A DNA stretch of 64,000 nucleotides from assembly GCA_039000515.1 (NCBI GenBank), contig JBCFYV010000010.1, positions 62,001-126,000 of the forward strand. The letters run 5' to 3'. Below are positions 55,169-64,000 of the stretch, one piece after another (position 1 is the first letter of the stretch; the number at the start of each line of letters is the position of its first letter). Both the position numbers and the translations under genes were made by a program. Under the pieces are notes generated by a model. The model ran no database searches and was not told the DNA's origin. It worked only from the letters and a program-made list of their open reading frames with translations. Source of the DNA: Timema cristinae. Its lineage: Eukaryota; Arthropoda; Insecta; Phasmatodea; Timematidae.

Positions 55169-56199
55169 TCCCTCTGAACGTGCCCCAATCTATTGCAGCG
55201 GAAACATCTAACTCTAGAAATGTCACGAGGCCCGCGGCCCCCTTGGTTAGCACCCACAGGGTTACTACCCCCCAAGTACCTAGAGCGGTTCCCGAGCGGA
55301 CGAGCGCCGATAAGCGGCACAGGAGAACTTGCTCCGGGATTTGAACCCGACTGCGCGCGGCTTACAACCTCAGGCGTATGCGCATTGAGATATTCCTCTT
55401 CTGAGAGAAGAGTCTCTTCAATGTGCGAAGCCAAGGCATAGAGATCAAGTATACAAGTTGGTTTACTTGAGAACACAAAATGGCGCCTGGTAAGCGGCGA
55501 CACATTCTCCAAAATAATATTTACAAGTTCAGGCTCCTTAAGATCGGCATTGAGTACGCGAACTTCCTCCGTGATAGAAAGAACAAAGTTCCTAAAAGTT
55601 TCACAAGGAAACTGAAATCTATGCACAACCTCCCTGCATAACTTCTGTCTAACTCTACTAGGTAACAACGTATTAAGAATCTGGTCAGTTACTGCCTTAA
55701 CTGATAAACCTGCCTGAATACCCCCGGAAAATAATTCGGTTAAGAATCCCGACGTTTTGGACAAACACAATGTCAAAAACTCGGGCTCACTAACAAGTTT
55801 AAGGCGGGATGCCCGGCTAATTTCAACCAAGAAGTTAAATAACTCCGTGTAGTTCTGACCACTACACACAGGAATGCGACCTAATATTTCCAATAGGACC
55901 TTACTATGACATTTAACAGATACCGCTGGCGTTTGGTGGACGGGGGCTGGGGAGGGCATCATCGGTTGTTCACCACTCGCAACTGTGTCCATGCCAAAAT
56001 CTGCCGGAGATTCCCCAACCTCACTCACTAGTTCGCATAAAATAGACCTTAACTCACCCACCTTTGCGTTGGGTGGAGTAGGGGTGGACCAATTTTGGAG
56101 CTCGGCGATGAGTTGTTCACGGTTCAGTCTGTAGACATCAGATCTCGTCAGTTTGGTTGATGGCTTATCGTCTGGTTTCAGCGGAGGAGCCATGGCCAA
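55150..56199 (-). CDS. Ty3/gypsy gag, intact
   Basis: 349 residues from MAMAPPLKPDDKPST. The N-terminal part has a LNREQLIAELQNW helix; the capsid-like middle includes SGQNYTELFNFLVEISRASR and FPCETFRNFVLSITEEVRVL; the C-terminus has one CCHC zinc knuckle CFRCNRLGHVQREC (about 335-348) that binds RNA. It ends at 55,150, and pol is open in the -1 phase across the overlap, so ribosomal frameshifting probably makes Gag-Pol. There are no internal stops. Gag is usually about this size in insect Ty3/gypsy families. Confidence 0.92.
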   Translation of the reverse strand: MAMAPPLKPDDKPSTKLTRSDVYRLNREQLIAELQNWSTPTPPNAKVGELRSILCELVSEVGESPADFGMDTVASGEQPMMPSPAPVHQTPAVSVKCHSKVLLEILGRIPVCSGQNYTELFNFLVEISRASRLKLVSEPEFLTLCLSKTSGFLTELFSGGIQAGLSVKAVTDQILNTLLPSRVRQKLCREVVHRFQFPCETFRNFVLSITEEVRVLNADLKEPELVNIILENVSPLTRRHFVFSSKPTCILDLYALASHIEETLLSEEEYLNAHTPEVVSRAQSGSNPGASSPVPLIGARPLGNRSRYLGGSNPVGANQGGRGPRDISRVRCFRCNRLGHVQRECRQVN

Positions 56200-56541
56200 T
56201 GACAGTATGAAAAAAGATACAAATAGGTATTAGTACAATGTATTACATAAAATATAACCCTCTGGCATATTTCCCTTTTTGTTTAATTACCTTTACCAGA
56301 ATTCTCGGCATCTTTCCAAGCCCATACCTTATAGAGCCATAGTCGTTCGAGGCATGAACTAAGGACCAAGAGCATAATATAGACGTAAACGTCCAAATTA
56401 TATAGCCAATAATTACTAACCAGTAACCAACAACCATGTAACCACTAACCAAATAATCACTGGTAACCATGCTAACCATGCTAACCATGCCAACCATGCT
56501 AACCACGCTAACCATGCTAACCACGCTCTGCTACCATTTTT
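56200..56541 (-). other. Ty3/gypsy leader with candidate primer binding site and 9-bp tandem repeat
   Basis: Three or four bases after the 5' LTR, TGGTAGCAGAGCGTGG begins with TGG as expected for pairing with a tRNA 3' end; I cannot name the tRNA. Immediately beyond, seven imperfect copies of GGTTAGCAT or GGTTAGCGT-type units fill 56,463-56,527. The leader then runs to the gag start. Confidence 0.7.
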
Positions 56542-57682
56542 GCAACCCCCCCCCCCCCCTTAATATCCATAAGGCGAGAGAGGCAGTAAATTAGGTAAAG
56601 AGTTACCTGAATGAACATAACAATTTTATTTAGTAAAAAAAACAATAACAAGCTGAGCAAACAATCAACACCGCGTGAAGCGCGCTTTTCCGTCCAACGT
56701 GGAAATCAATTACATCAAAGGTAACGGTCCGGGATCTCAGTGACATGGTCTTTGGTTTATGGTTCTTTGGTTACTTCGCTAAATTGATTAGTTCCTAAAC
56801 TGGTTACGCTAGCGTTTAAGTTATCCACCCTAGTATAAATATATATCTTTCTTACAGGCGCCCGTAGCAAACGTGACGTCATAGCAATAAACAAGGCCAC
56901 AAGGTAATAATAACCCAACAACCCTAGGCGTTAAACTTGGCGAACAAAGTTGAGTCCAGAAACAGCTATACTTGAAAATAACATAAGCCGGGTTTCGAAC
57001 CCAGGACCAGACAATCTCTGGTTAAAAGCTAATATTGGCAAACGTATGAGATACAAATAAATAGGGCCAGACCCTTAATATAAGTGGTGGCGAAAGCGAC
57101 GGTCTAACTCCCAGCCGCGATAAGCGCGTAGCATAGTCAAAATTCAAATAAAAATAAGTTAATAACAAAGTCCAAATAGTAATTTAGAAAGAGTTCCCCC
57201 CATGACGCCGAAATAGTATTTTTGGTAGGATGGTAATATTCCCCGAAACCCAGTCGCTGCCCTCACCTCTTATCCTCGAGCCGGTGGGGTAGTAAGTGAC
57301 CTGAGATCCCGGTACCGCTAGTATTTATACGAAATATAATTCTCAGAAAAGGGGGGGCGGATCGAAGGAAGGGAAGGTTGGAGAACATTACAAACAAGGG
57401 GGGAGGAGAAGTTCGAGGCTCATATCGCAACACGTAGCACCTTCGCGAAGCTCGGCGAAGGCGGAAACGGAACTCTTCTATCCATTTTCTCTGCTGGCCG
57501 AACACGTGGTCGAGCCTCATTGCAGGCTGGCGCAGACACGCCTTCAGTCAGTCTGTTGTATTTGGTGAGAGCGGAGGTCGCTGGTCAAGCGAGTGCCGCG
57601 TGTTGACCCAGTTGGCTGTCCCAGTCGGCTGTCCCAGTTGGCTGTCCCAGTTGGTGAGTGTTGTTACAATGTAAGTTGTTAC
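56542..57682 (-). repeat. 5' LTR of the Ty3/gypsy element
   Basis: About 1,141 bases, the partner of 49,994-51,191, lacking that copy's extra 55 bases. The minus-strand start TGTAACAACTTAC lies against R1-like ORF2 at 57,683. It contains CTGGGTTCGAAACCCGG (about 56,990-57,006), a tRNA T-arm-like sequence. Confidence 0.95.
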
Positions 57683-58591
57683 ATCCTTCTTCTTCCTCAG
57701 CAGCTCCGGAGTCCACCAGGCGGCCCTCTTCTCCATCCTCTTTACCCTCGGGATCGAGCGATCACAGGCTGATCTCATGGCCTGCGTCAGGGCCCTCGCC
57801 CTTCCATCGATGTCGTTGATGGCCTCGATCCCCTCCATCTCTGCCCTGAGTTCTCGCTGATACCTCCTCCAGTCAGCGCGGGCCACACAGTATCTTGTCC
57901 TAGGGCCAACCAGTGCGGGATCTTCTCTCCGAGCGTCCCCCAACTCAAAGGTGATGAGGTTGTGATCGCTGCTGCTGCCTTCTGAAACACTCCAATTCCT
58001 TATCAGTCTCCTCACCCCCCTCGTCGCGAAGGTCACGTCGATGTTGGTGCCCCTACCAACTGCGCCGTCGTAGGTCGTCAACTCCGCCGGCTCATTGACA
58101 ACTATGAGGTCCTCCTCCGCTACGAAGGCCTCCAGCACCGCACCTCGCTCGTCCGTAGCTCCGCTGTACCAGAGCACCGACTTGGCGTTGGCGTCCGCCA
58201 TGACAATGACTCTCCTCCCTCTAAGCGTCTGCAGCACACGCCGGAGATGGCCGATGTGCAGCTCGATGGGATCTCTGTGCCTGAAATAACAAGACACAAA
58301 AACACACACCCAACCCCTGCCACTTACCTGGGCACAGGTACAGCACTCATTAGAGAGATGGGCTAAAAACAGTACATCGTACTCAGCCCGTGCGATATAG
58401 ATCGCACTCCAAACCTGGTTTACCGTCCTCGCGTAGACCATCCTACCCCCCTCCCAGCTTGGAACAACACCGTTCCGGGAATAGGGCTCCTGCAGAGCCA
58501 GAAGATCTATCCCCTCCTCCAGGATGGTCCTCCTCATCTCATCGGTGACCAGTATGGACCGCTGAGCGTTGAGCTGCGAACATTTAAGCAT
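57683..58591 (-). pseudogene. R1-like ORF2 N-terminal part: endonuclease
   Basis: Starts MLKCSQLNAQRSILVTDEM at 58,591, overlapping the ORF1 stop by 8 bases. APE-type endonuclease motifs: QLNAQRS, LLALQEPYSRNG (catalytic glutamate; LQEPY is typical of R1 clade), VIVMADANAKSVLW, TNIDVTFA and SSSDHNLI. The frame remains open to PELLRKKK at the LTR boundary, and the protein then continues at 49,993. Open throughout. In R1-type elements this enzyme determines the insertion site. Confidence 0.93.
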
Positions 58592-59990
58592 AATTGGTTC
58601 GATTTATCCCATTCTGCACTGCCCTCGCATAAGCAGGGCAGTCACGGTCACTTACCGCATGTGCATGAGGTTTACCAAACCTCATGCAGTTCGAGCACTT
58701 CGGCGGTGCATCCTTCCTGGGGCAGGCTGCTCTGGGATGTTCGCCGACGCAGTGCGAGCAGACCTCCCTCGGAGACCTGCAGAACTTGGCGATGTGGCCG
58801 AACCTCTGGCACTTGTAGCACCGGGAGACCGAGTTGTAGTCCTTCAGCCTGCAGAAGCTCCACTGGATGTAGACTCCGTTGGCACTCCTGAGCCTGTTCC
58901 TGATCCCCGGCGCACACTCCAGGACCCAGTGGTTGTCTGCTGTGTCCTTACGGCCGACCTTGAAGTGCTTGCCGAAACCCTTGTCGAACTCCTCCTTCGT
59001 CATCTTGCCGTCAAAGTTCTGCGCCCGGATCGCTTCCCTCACTTCCTCCTCCGTCAGGTCCCTAGGCACATCATATATCAATACCTTCGGGCTACCCACC
59101 TTGGGATTCTCGACCCTCCAGCCCTTACCTTTCACCTGCTCCTCTAGCACAGCCCTGGAACGCTCGTCCTTAGTCTCCACCAAGACCCCGCCTTTCCCAA
59201 TCTTCCTCACGTTGCGGACCTTGATGCCCGCAGCCCCGGGGTTGACCGAGCTCAGCAACTTCTCCTTGGTCTGCTGACTCGTCTGCTTGGACTCCCTATC
59301 CTCCGGAAAGAGGAGGATGGCCTTGGGTCTCTCAATGATCCTCCCTGTCTTCCCTGTCAGCTTAGGAGTCCTCTGGGGCTTAGGCTGCGTTGGTCCTCGC
59401 CCTACCGCAGCCTTCGCAGCGTAACTCCCACCGGTGACCTCCATCTGCTCTTCACTCCTCTCCACAGTTCTGGAATCAGCAAGCAAACCCCCCGCACAGT
59501 CCCTCAATAACCCCATTACCTCCTCCCTCATCTCCTCTCTTCCCCTGAGGCGACCCTTCAAGAAGGCCACCTCCTCGGCGAGGGACTCCAGGCATCCTCC
59601 GACCTCCGCCAGGTTGGACTGCAGGGTCTCTGCCTGTCCCACGGTGACCGCCCTCTTGGCCCTCACTATGGAGCCGATCAGCCTCTCCAGGTCCGCGACA
59701 CACCGCTGTCCCTTGGAACCAGCCGAAATTCCACCAGTCTTCCTCCTCGCATTCGCCTCCACTTCCCCCTCATCTTCGCTGACACTCCTCTTCCTGCAAG
59801 AGCTGAGCCCTTCCACACTCAGTCCCTGCGGCGGAGTCCCAGACACGAAGGTCAACGGCGGAAATTCCATCCTATCCAACAGGACCACCGGTGAGGCCTC
59901 CCCCCCAACCGGCGTCCCGAACGGCGGCGTCTCCAACCCCTTTGCAGCCTTGAAGAACATCCTTAGCTCAAAGGCACTGAAAAAAGGCAA
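58584..59990 (-). CDS. R1-like ORF1 (zinc-knuckle RNA-binding protein), intact
   Basis: 468 residues from MPFFSAFELRMFFKAAKGLE. A charged, predicted coiled-coil-like middle (ETLQSNLAEVGGCLESLAEE) precedes a basic region, a VLIYDVPRDLTEEEVREAI segment like an RNA-recognition fold, and three zinc knuckles near the end: CYKCQRFGHIAKFC, CSHCVGEHPRAAC and CSNCMRFGKPHAHAVSDRDC. It ends at 58,584 with the ORF2 ATG overlapping. Expected to coat LINE RNA. Open without lesions, unlike every I-like ORF1 here, so this R1-like copy is younger than its host LINE. Confidence 0.93.
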   Translation of the reverse strand: MPFFSAFELRMFFKAAKGLETPPFGTPVGGEASPVVLLDRMEFPPLTFVSGTPPQGLSVEGLSSCRKRSVSEDEGEVEANARRKTGGISAGSKGQRCVADLERLIGSIVRAKRAVTVGQAETLQSNLAEVGGCLESLAEEVAFLKGRLRGREEMREEVMGLLRDCAGGLLADSRTVERSEEQMEVTGGSYAAKAAVGRGPTQPKPQRTPKLTGKTGRIIERPKAILLFPEDRESKQTSQQTKEKLLSSVNPGAAGIKVRNVRKIGKGGVLVETKDERSRAVLEEQVKGKGWRVENPKVGSPKVLIYDVPRDLTEEEVREAIRAQNFDGKMTKEEFDKGFGKHFKVGRKDTADNHWVLECAPGIRNRLRSANGVYIQWSFCRLKDYNSVSRCYKCQRFGHIAKFCRSPREVCSHCVGEHPRAACPRKDAPPKCSNCMRFGKPHAHAVSDRDCPAYARAVQNGINRTNYA

Positions 59991-61376
59991 TAAAAGAAAG
60001 CAGCAGAAAAAAATAAATTCAATAACAACCCTTATTTATCAGTTACCCTATAAACCTGAAACAAACAGAGAGAAAAAGTTAAAGTCCTGAAACAGACAAA
60101 AAACAACCTATCTCAAGAATTATTTAATCAAATTTAATAAATCCTACTTAAAAAGATGCACAACAAAAGCCTGCAACTTTAATTTAAATAACTTATCCCT
60201 CAATTCCTAACAGAAAACCTAATATTCAGGATTCCCTATCAAAACACAAGAAAAATTTCTAAGTCCAAAAGCTAACAAAACTCAATATATCTCGTAAAAT
60301 ACCTAACTGATGTTAACAATTCCTACCTTAAAACACTCCTGCCGTTATTCTACAGCTTTATTCTAGATAAAGAAAACCTCCAAAAGCAATCAAAAAAGAA
60401 ATATAAACAAATACCTTGTTGAGGTGGCTGAAAACAGTTAAAAGTTAGTCCAACAATCAACAAAAACAGACCTAACTCAGCTAATTATTAATTGAATTTA
60501 ATAATTCTTACACTAAAACCTTCCTGCTAACAATACGCAACTTTAACTTAAGTAAAAGAACTCTTTAAAACCTCAATCTACCTAACAGTTACCTAAACTG
60601 TCTCTGAAGTGACCCAAAAAGTTACAGTCCAAAAGTTCACAATTTATGAAATAACTCTTAAACTACTCCAAATAACTGACTGAAACTTTCAACAAACTTC
60701 CCTAATATCACTATCTAGCTTCTAATCTAGCCAGTAACCCCTAACTATGCAATAATTATGATTTTTATTCAAAACAAACTGGAACCTCAAAAATTAGCCA
60801 ATCACTCTTGTACTTTGAACACTAATTTCTCAAAATAATTCCTAATTAACACCTACTTAAATTTTACTCTATACAGAGAATTAGCTCAACTATCTAATGA
60901 TACCTAATACAAATCCTAACTCAGTCCCTAACTCTTACAATTTATGTACAAAGTTTGACCTACTTACAGAAATTCCAAGTCCAGCAGCTCCTGAAAAAGC
61001 ACAATTTCACCACAAATACCACGATCAGAGCACACAAAAACCACTTTCCACTATTATTTAGAGGGTAGAAGACCCCCTAACAACAAAATTAACCCTTAAA
61101 TCACCAAAAATAAACACAATTTCACAACAAACTTTACGACCTAAGTGCGATTCGAGATGGCGGCGAGCAGAGAAAAAATCCTAAGTTCACTATTTCACAA
61201 TTTATTCCGTCAGAAGGACAAGAATCAAGCTAATTTTTTCCCCAGACCTAGTTTAACACTAATAAACAAGAATAAAACACAATTTAAGGCAGTATTTAGC
61301 AATTTAGCACTTAAAAGTACTATTCAAACCGGAGCAAGAAAGTATAGGTGTTACCCAGAACTTGAGCTTGCAAGAA
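59991..61376 (-). other. 5' UTR of the R1-like LINE
   Basis: About 1.39 kb, AT-rich and without a long ORF on the element's strand. It is repetitive in texture, with many AACTTA, CCTAAC and AATAAT words. The element's 5' end abuts the target duplication at 61,377. Confidence 0.7.
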
Positions 61377-64000
61377 CGTCGGAACAATTAACAGGGCCAT
61401 ATGTGGTAGAACCAACTTGGATCACCCTTACAATATCCACCCCCACAACTAAGGTTTGGGATAATATCCGTAAATTACGTAATAGCAACAATTCCAATAA
61501 CAATATACCCGCACTCATGTCTAACGGTTCACTTGTCTCCTCCCCTATGGAGGTCGCCAATGTATTGGGCTCGATGTTCGCCAATATTTCTAGCACTGCG
61601 AGCTAATCTAACGAGTTCGTGGTGCATAAGCGCAGCATCGAGCGCCTTACTATTGATTTTGGCCAAAGTCGGGGGAGGATTATAACTACCTTTTTACTAA
61701 AGAGGAACTTACTTATGCCCTGTCCCAGGCGGGCAATACAGCTTCTGGACCGGATGATATCCATTACGAAATGGTGCGCCAACTGTCCCCTGCTGGACGG
61801 GCGTTCCTCTTAGACCTCTACAATTGTGTTTGGGAATCTCGTCAATTCCCAACACTGTGGAGGCAAGCAACCGTTATCCCAATATATAAAAGTGGCAAGG
61901 ATAAATTAGAGCCAACTAGTTATAGACCGATAGCCTTAACTAGTTGTGTATGCAAAATATTAGAGAAAATGATCAATAAAAGATTTATATGGTATCTAGA
62001 ATCCCGCAATCTACTATCCAATATGCAATGTGGCTTTCGCCGTAACCGATCCACGGTGGATCACCTTGTTCGCCTTGAGACAGCAGCTCGTGACGCTTTC
62101 CTCCATAAACAGCACTTCTTGGCTGTCTTCTTTGATTTGGAGAAGGCTTACGATACCACCTGGCGGTACGGCATTTTAAAAATCCTGTTTAATTGGGGGT
62201 TCCGGGGGAACCTCCCTATTTTTATATCTAATTTTATGTCTGATAGACACTTTCGGGTAAGGTTAAACAACACCTTATCCGATGATTTTATTCAAGAAAA
62301 TGGGGTGCCTCAGGGTAGTATTTTAAGCTGTACGTTATTCGCTATAGCGATAAATAGCATCGTGGACAACGTGCGCGTACCTGTCCGTTCATGTCTTTTC
62401 GTGGATGACTACGCAATTTATTGCAGTTCATCGAGTCTCCACAGAGCTGAACGTCAGATACAATTAGCTGTCAACAATCTGTGTATATGGGCATCGCATA
62501 GTGGCTTTCGCTTCTCTGCGGCCAAGACGACGGTAGTCCACTTCCACAGATAACGCGGAATACAGCAAGTCCCCAATATTTTAATGAACCATGTTGTTTT
62601 ACCAGTCTCGGAGAGCGTTAGGTTCCTGGGACTTTTATTTGATTTTAAACTAACTTGGATCCCCCACATCAAAGACCTGAAAGCGAGGTGTGTTAAAGCT
62701 TTGAATTGACTTAAAGTTGTGAGTGGTCGCTCTTGGGGTGCTGATAGGGAAACCTTGATGCGCCTGTATAGGGCCCTGGTCAGATCTAAACTAGATTACG
62801 GGAGCTTTGTTTATGGCTCAGCTAGACCCTCGGCGTTAAAGATGCTAGATAGTGTCCACCATGCTGGCATTCGACTGGCTACTGGTGCCTTTCGTACCAG
62901 TCCAGTCGTCAGTATCTGTGCCGACGCCGGTGAGCCGCCTCTTTCTTACCGGCGGTCCTATCTTCTGGCATCTTACGTGTCGAAACTTCATTGCATGGGG
63001 CAGCATGTTGCCTATCGTCCTGTGTTTCATCCCCTTAACCGTGTCTTGTATGAAATCAAATGGCGTAGTACAAGGCCGGTTGGGATCAGGATGCTATCGG
63101 TTTTCGACACATGTGGGATAGTTTTGCCAAAGGCTATCCCCACATCCCCAGGTCGTGTTTCTCCCTGGAAGATACGCCTACCTCAATGCCAAGTTCCCTA
63201 AAGCGACCACCCCAAACTTTGTATATGAGAGGACCTTTAATGAGCTCCTCTCCACTCGCTTTCACGGATTTGAGCGCATCTATACTGATGGCTCTAAATC
63301 TGGAGCCTCCGTGGGATGTGCTTTTGTTGTGGAAGGATCCAATTTTAAAGTTGGTTTACCTAATGAAACCAGTGTTTTTACAGCTGAATTATATGCCATT
63401 TTTAAATCTTCGTGTTTTGTATACCGAAGTAGTCACCGTTCTGTCCTCATCTGCACGGATTCCATGAGTGCTCTGTTGGCATTGTCCACTCTCTACTCCT
63501 GGAATCCCCTCGTGCAGATGATACATGAACAAATTTTTAAAATTGATTCACTAAGCACCCGGCTCGCCTTTTGCTGGATTCCTGGTCACGCTGGTCTTCC
63601 AGGAAATGAACTGGCGGACCAGGCAGCCAAGGAGGCAGCACGTATGCCTCCGGAGACGAGTCTGGGTGTCCTGTTTTTAGATCTAAAGGGTTATGTTCGG
63701 CGTGGAGTCTTACGCACCTGGCACGAGCAGTGGGTCTCGACCCCTGCTCAGAACAAGCTGCAGTTCGATCTGGGACGGTGTGTCGCGATGGCTCTCTTCT
63801 ATACGAAAGTCTAGAAGAGAGGAGGTCATCGTGACGAGACTCCGCTTCGGGCATACTTCATTGACCCATAGTTTTTTACTGAGAGGGGATCCACCTCCAG
63901 TGTGTGAGTTTTGTGATACTCCCCTTAGTGTGCATCACATTTTGGTGGAGTGTCGCAAACTAGCCCCTATCCGTCTGGCTCTTGATTTTAAAGGTGACTT
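61377..64000 (+). pseudogene. LINE ORF2 remainder, copy E (RT and RNase H), broken
   Basis: After a short 5' UTR piece, ORF2 begins at LTISTPTTKVWDNIRKL (about 61,430) because of a deletion. The reverse transcriptase is open at 61,771-62,553: FFDLEKAYDTTWR, GVPQGSILSC, FVDDYAIYC, all catalytic aspartates present. TAA at 62,551-62,553 and TGA at 62,707-62,709 interrupt the same frame; a 14-base deletion near 63,189 shifts it. RNase H (63,270-63,650) keeps IYTDGSKSG, TAELYAIF, CTDSMSALLAL and GNELADQAA. A frame break near 63,765 precedes the C-terminal knuckle CEFCDTPLSVHHILVEC. The window ends before the stop codon. Confidence 0.93.

Larger units (their letters stand above)
49994..57682 (-). 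mobile_element. Ty3/gypsy LTR retrotransposon inserted in R1-like ORF2
   Basis: A 7.7-kb minus-strand element with near-identical LTRs, gag, pol and a polypurine tract. The LTR 5' end is TGTAACAACTTACATTG. The upstream junction in ORF2 follows codons for ELLRKKK, and the downstream one precedes AWAKRRRR. The LTR 3' end is GTTGC next to a long G-run. I find no convincing 4-6 base target duplication. High LTR similarity and a nearly open pol indicate a recent insertion relative to the LINEs around it. Confidence 0.95.
47344..61376 (-). mobile_element. R1-like LINE inserted in the copy E 5' UTR, 10-bp target duplication
   Basis: Flanked by CGTCGGGACA (47,334-47,343) and CGTCGGAACA (61,377-61,386; one mismatch). 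Without the inner Ty3/gypsy element it is about 6.3 kb: a 1.4-kb 5' UTR (59,991-61,376), ORF1 (58,584-59,990), ORF2 split in two, and a 538-base 3' UTR (47,344-47,882) ending without a poly(A) tail. Protein signatures and the 8-base ORF1/ORF2 overlap fit the R1 clade, many members of which insert at specific sites. Confidence 0.92.
46805..64000 (+). mobile_element. I-like LINE copy E, split by an R1-like LINE; runs off the window
   Basis: The left part (46,805-47,343) is the 5' UTR including the hairpin (47,290-47,329). The right part resumes at 61,377 with CGTCGGAACAATTAACAGGG. The intervening 14 kb is an R1-like LINE on the other strand, itself holding a Ty3/gypsy element. At about 61,433 copy E jumps from the 5' UTR (GGATCACCCT) into ORF2 (ACAATATCC), losing ORF1 and the endonuclease. 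The 3' end lies beyond the window. Confidence 0.92.

Noticed and set aside
59434..60090. 218-codon plus-strand ORF
   Set aside because: Antisense shadow of the R1-like ORF1, serine/threonine/proline rich as expected of an opposite strand.

Overview
This is an animal nuclear window, most likely from an arthropod, and it is almost entirely transposable elements. The host-type argument rests on the mix of families: an I-like LINE with RNase H and a TAA-repeat tail, R1-type and R2-type LINEs, a Ty3/gypsy element, tRNA-headed SINEs, hAT-like DNA transposons, and decayed MADF and BED zinc-finger sequences. There are no operons, rRNA genes or CRISPR arrays, and I could not confirm an intact host gene.

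Layout. Positions 1-113 are a short tandem repeat. From 297 to 2,741 lie a minus-strand LINE tail and LINE copy A, which lacks its 3' end. From 2,742 to 11,404 the DNA is AT-rich and old: a decayed hAT-like element (4,341-7,131), a MADF pseudogene, two LINE tails and a diverged direct repeat. Two SINEs (11.4-11.9 kb) precede full-length LINE copy B (11,935-18,222, 12-bp target duplication). Positions 18,940-28,692 hold two LINE units, C and D, fused head to tail and bounded by one shared target duplication; unit D carries an R2-like insertion. Copy F (29,108-34,428) runs into a compact 2.17-kb-unit reverse transcriptase element with about 360-bp terminal repeats and no integrase (34,436-36,964), then LINE fragments G and H (to about 40,320). 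From 40.3 to 46.8 kb are a minisatellite, an RTE-type fragment, a SINE with target duplication, a hAT-like MITE and unassigned AT-rich DNA. From 46,805 to the window end lies LINE copy E, split by a minus-strand R1-like LINE (47,344-61,376), which is itself split by a Ty3/gypsy element (49,994-57,682).

How the parts relate. The I-like LINE is the backbone: ORF1 has three zinc knuckles; ORF2 has endonuclease, reverse transcriptase, RNase H and a C-terminal knuckle. Its ends carry conserved foldable RNA. A hairpin in the 5' UTR is supported by compensatory changes between copies, and both the R1-like and the R2-like LINE sit in or beside that hairpin. Every LINE copy carries stops or frameshifts, so none looks autonomous; the Ty3/gypsy element is the most intact, with one nonsense codon seen in pol.

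The most interesting candidates are the integrase-less terminally redundant RT element, the C+D chimera under one target duplication, and the doubly hit 5' UTR hairpin. All calls come from reading the sequence; no database search was run.
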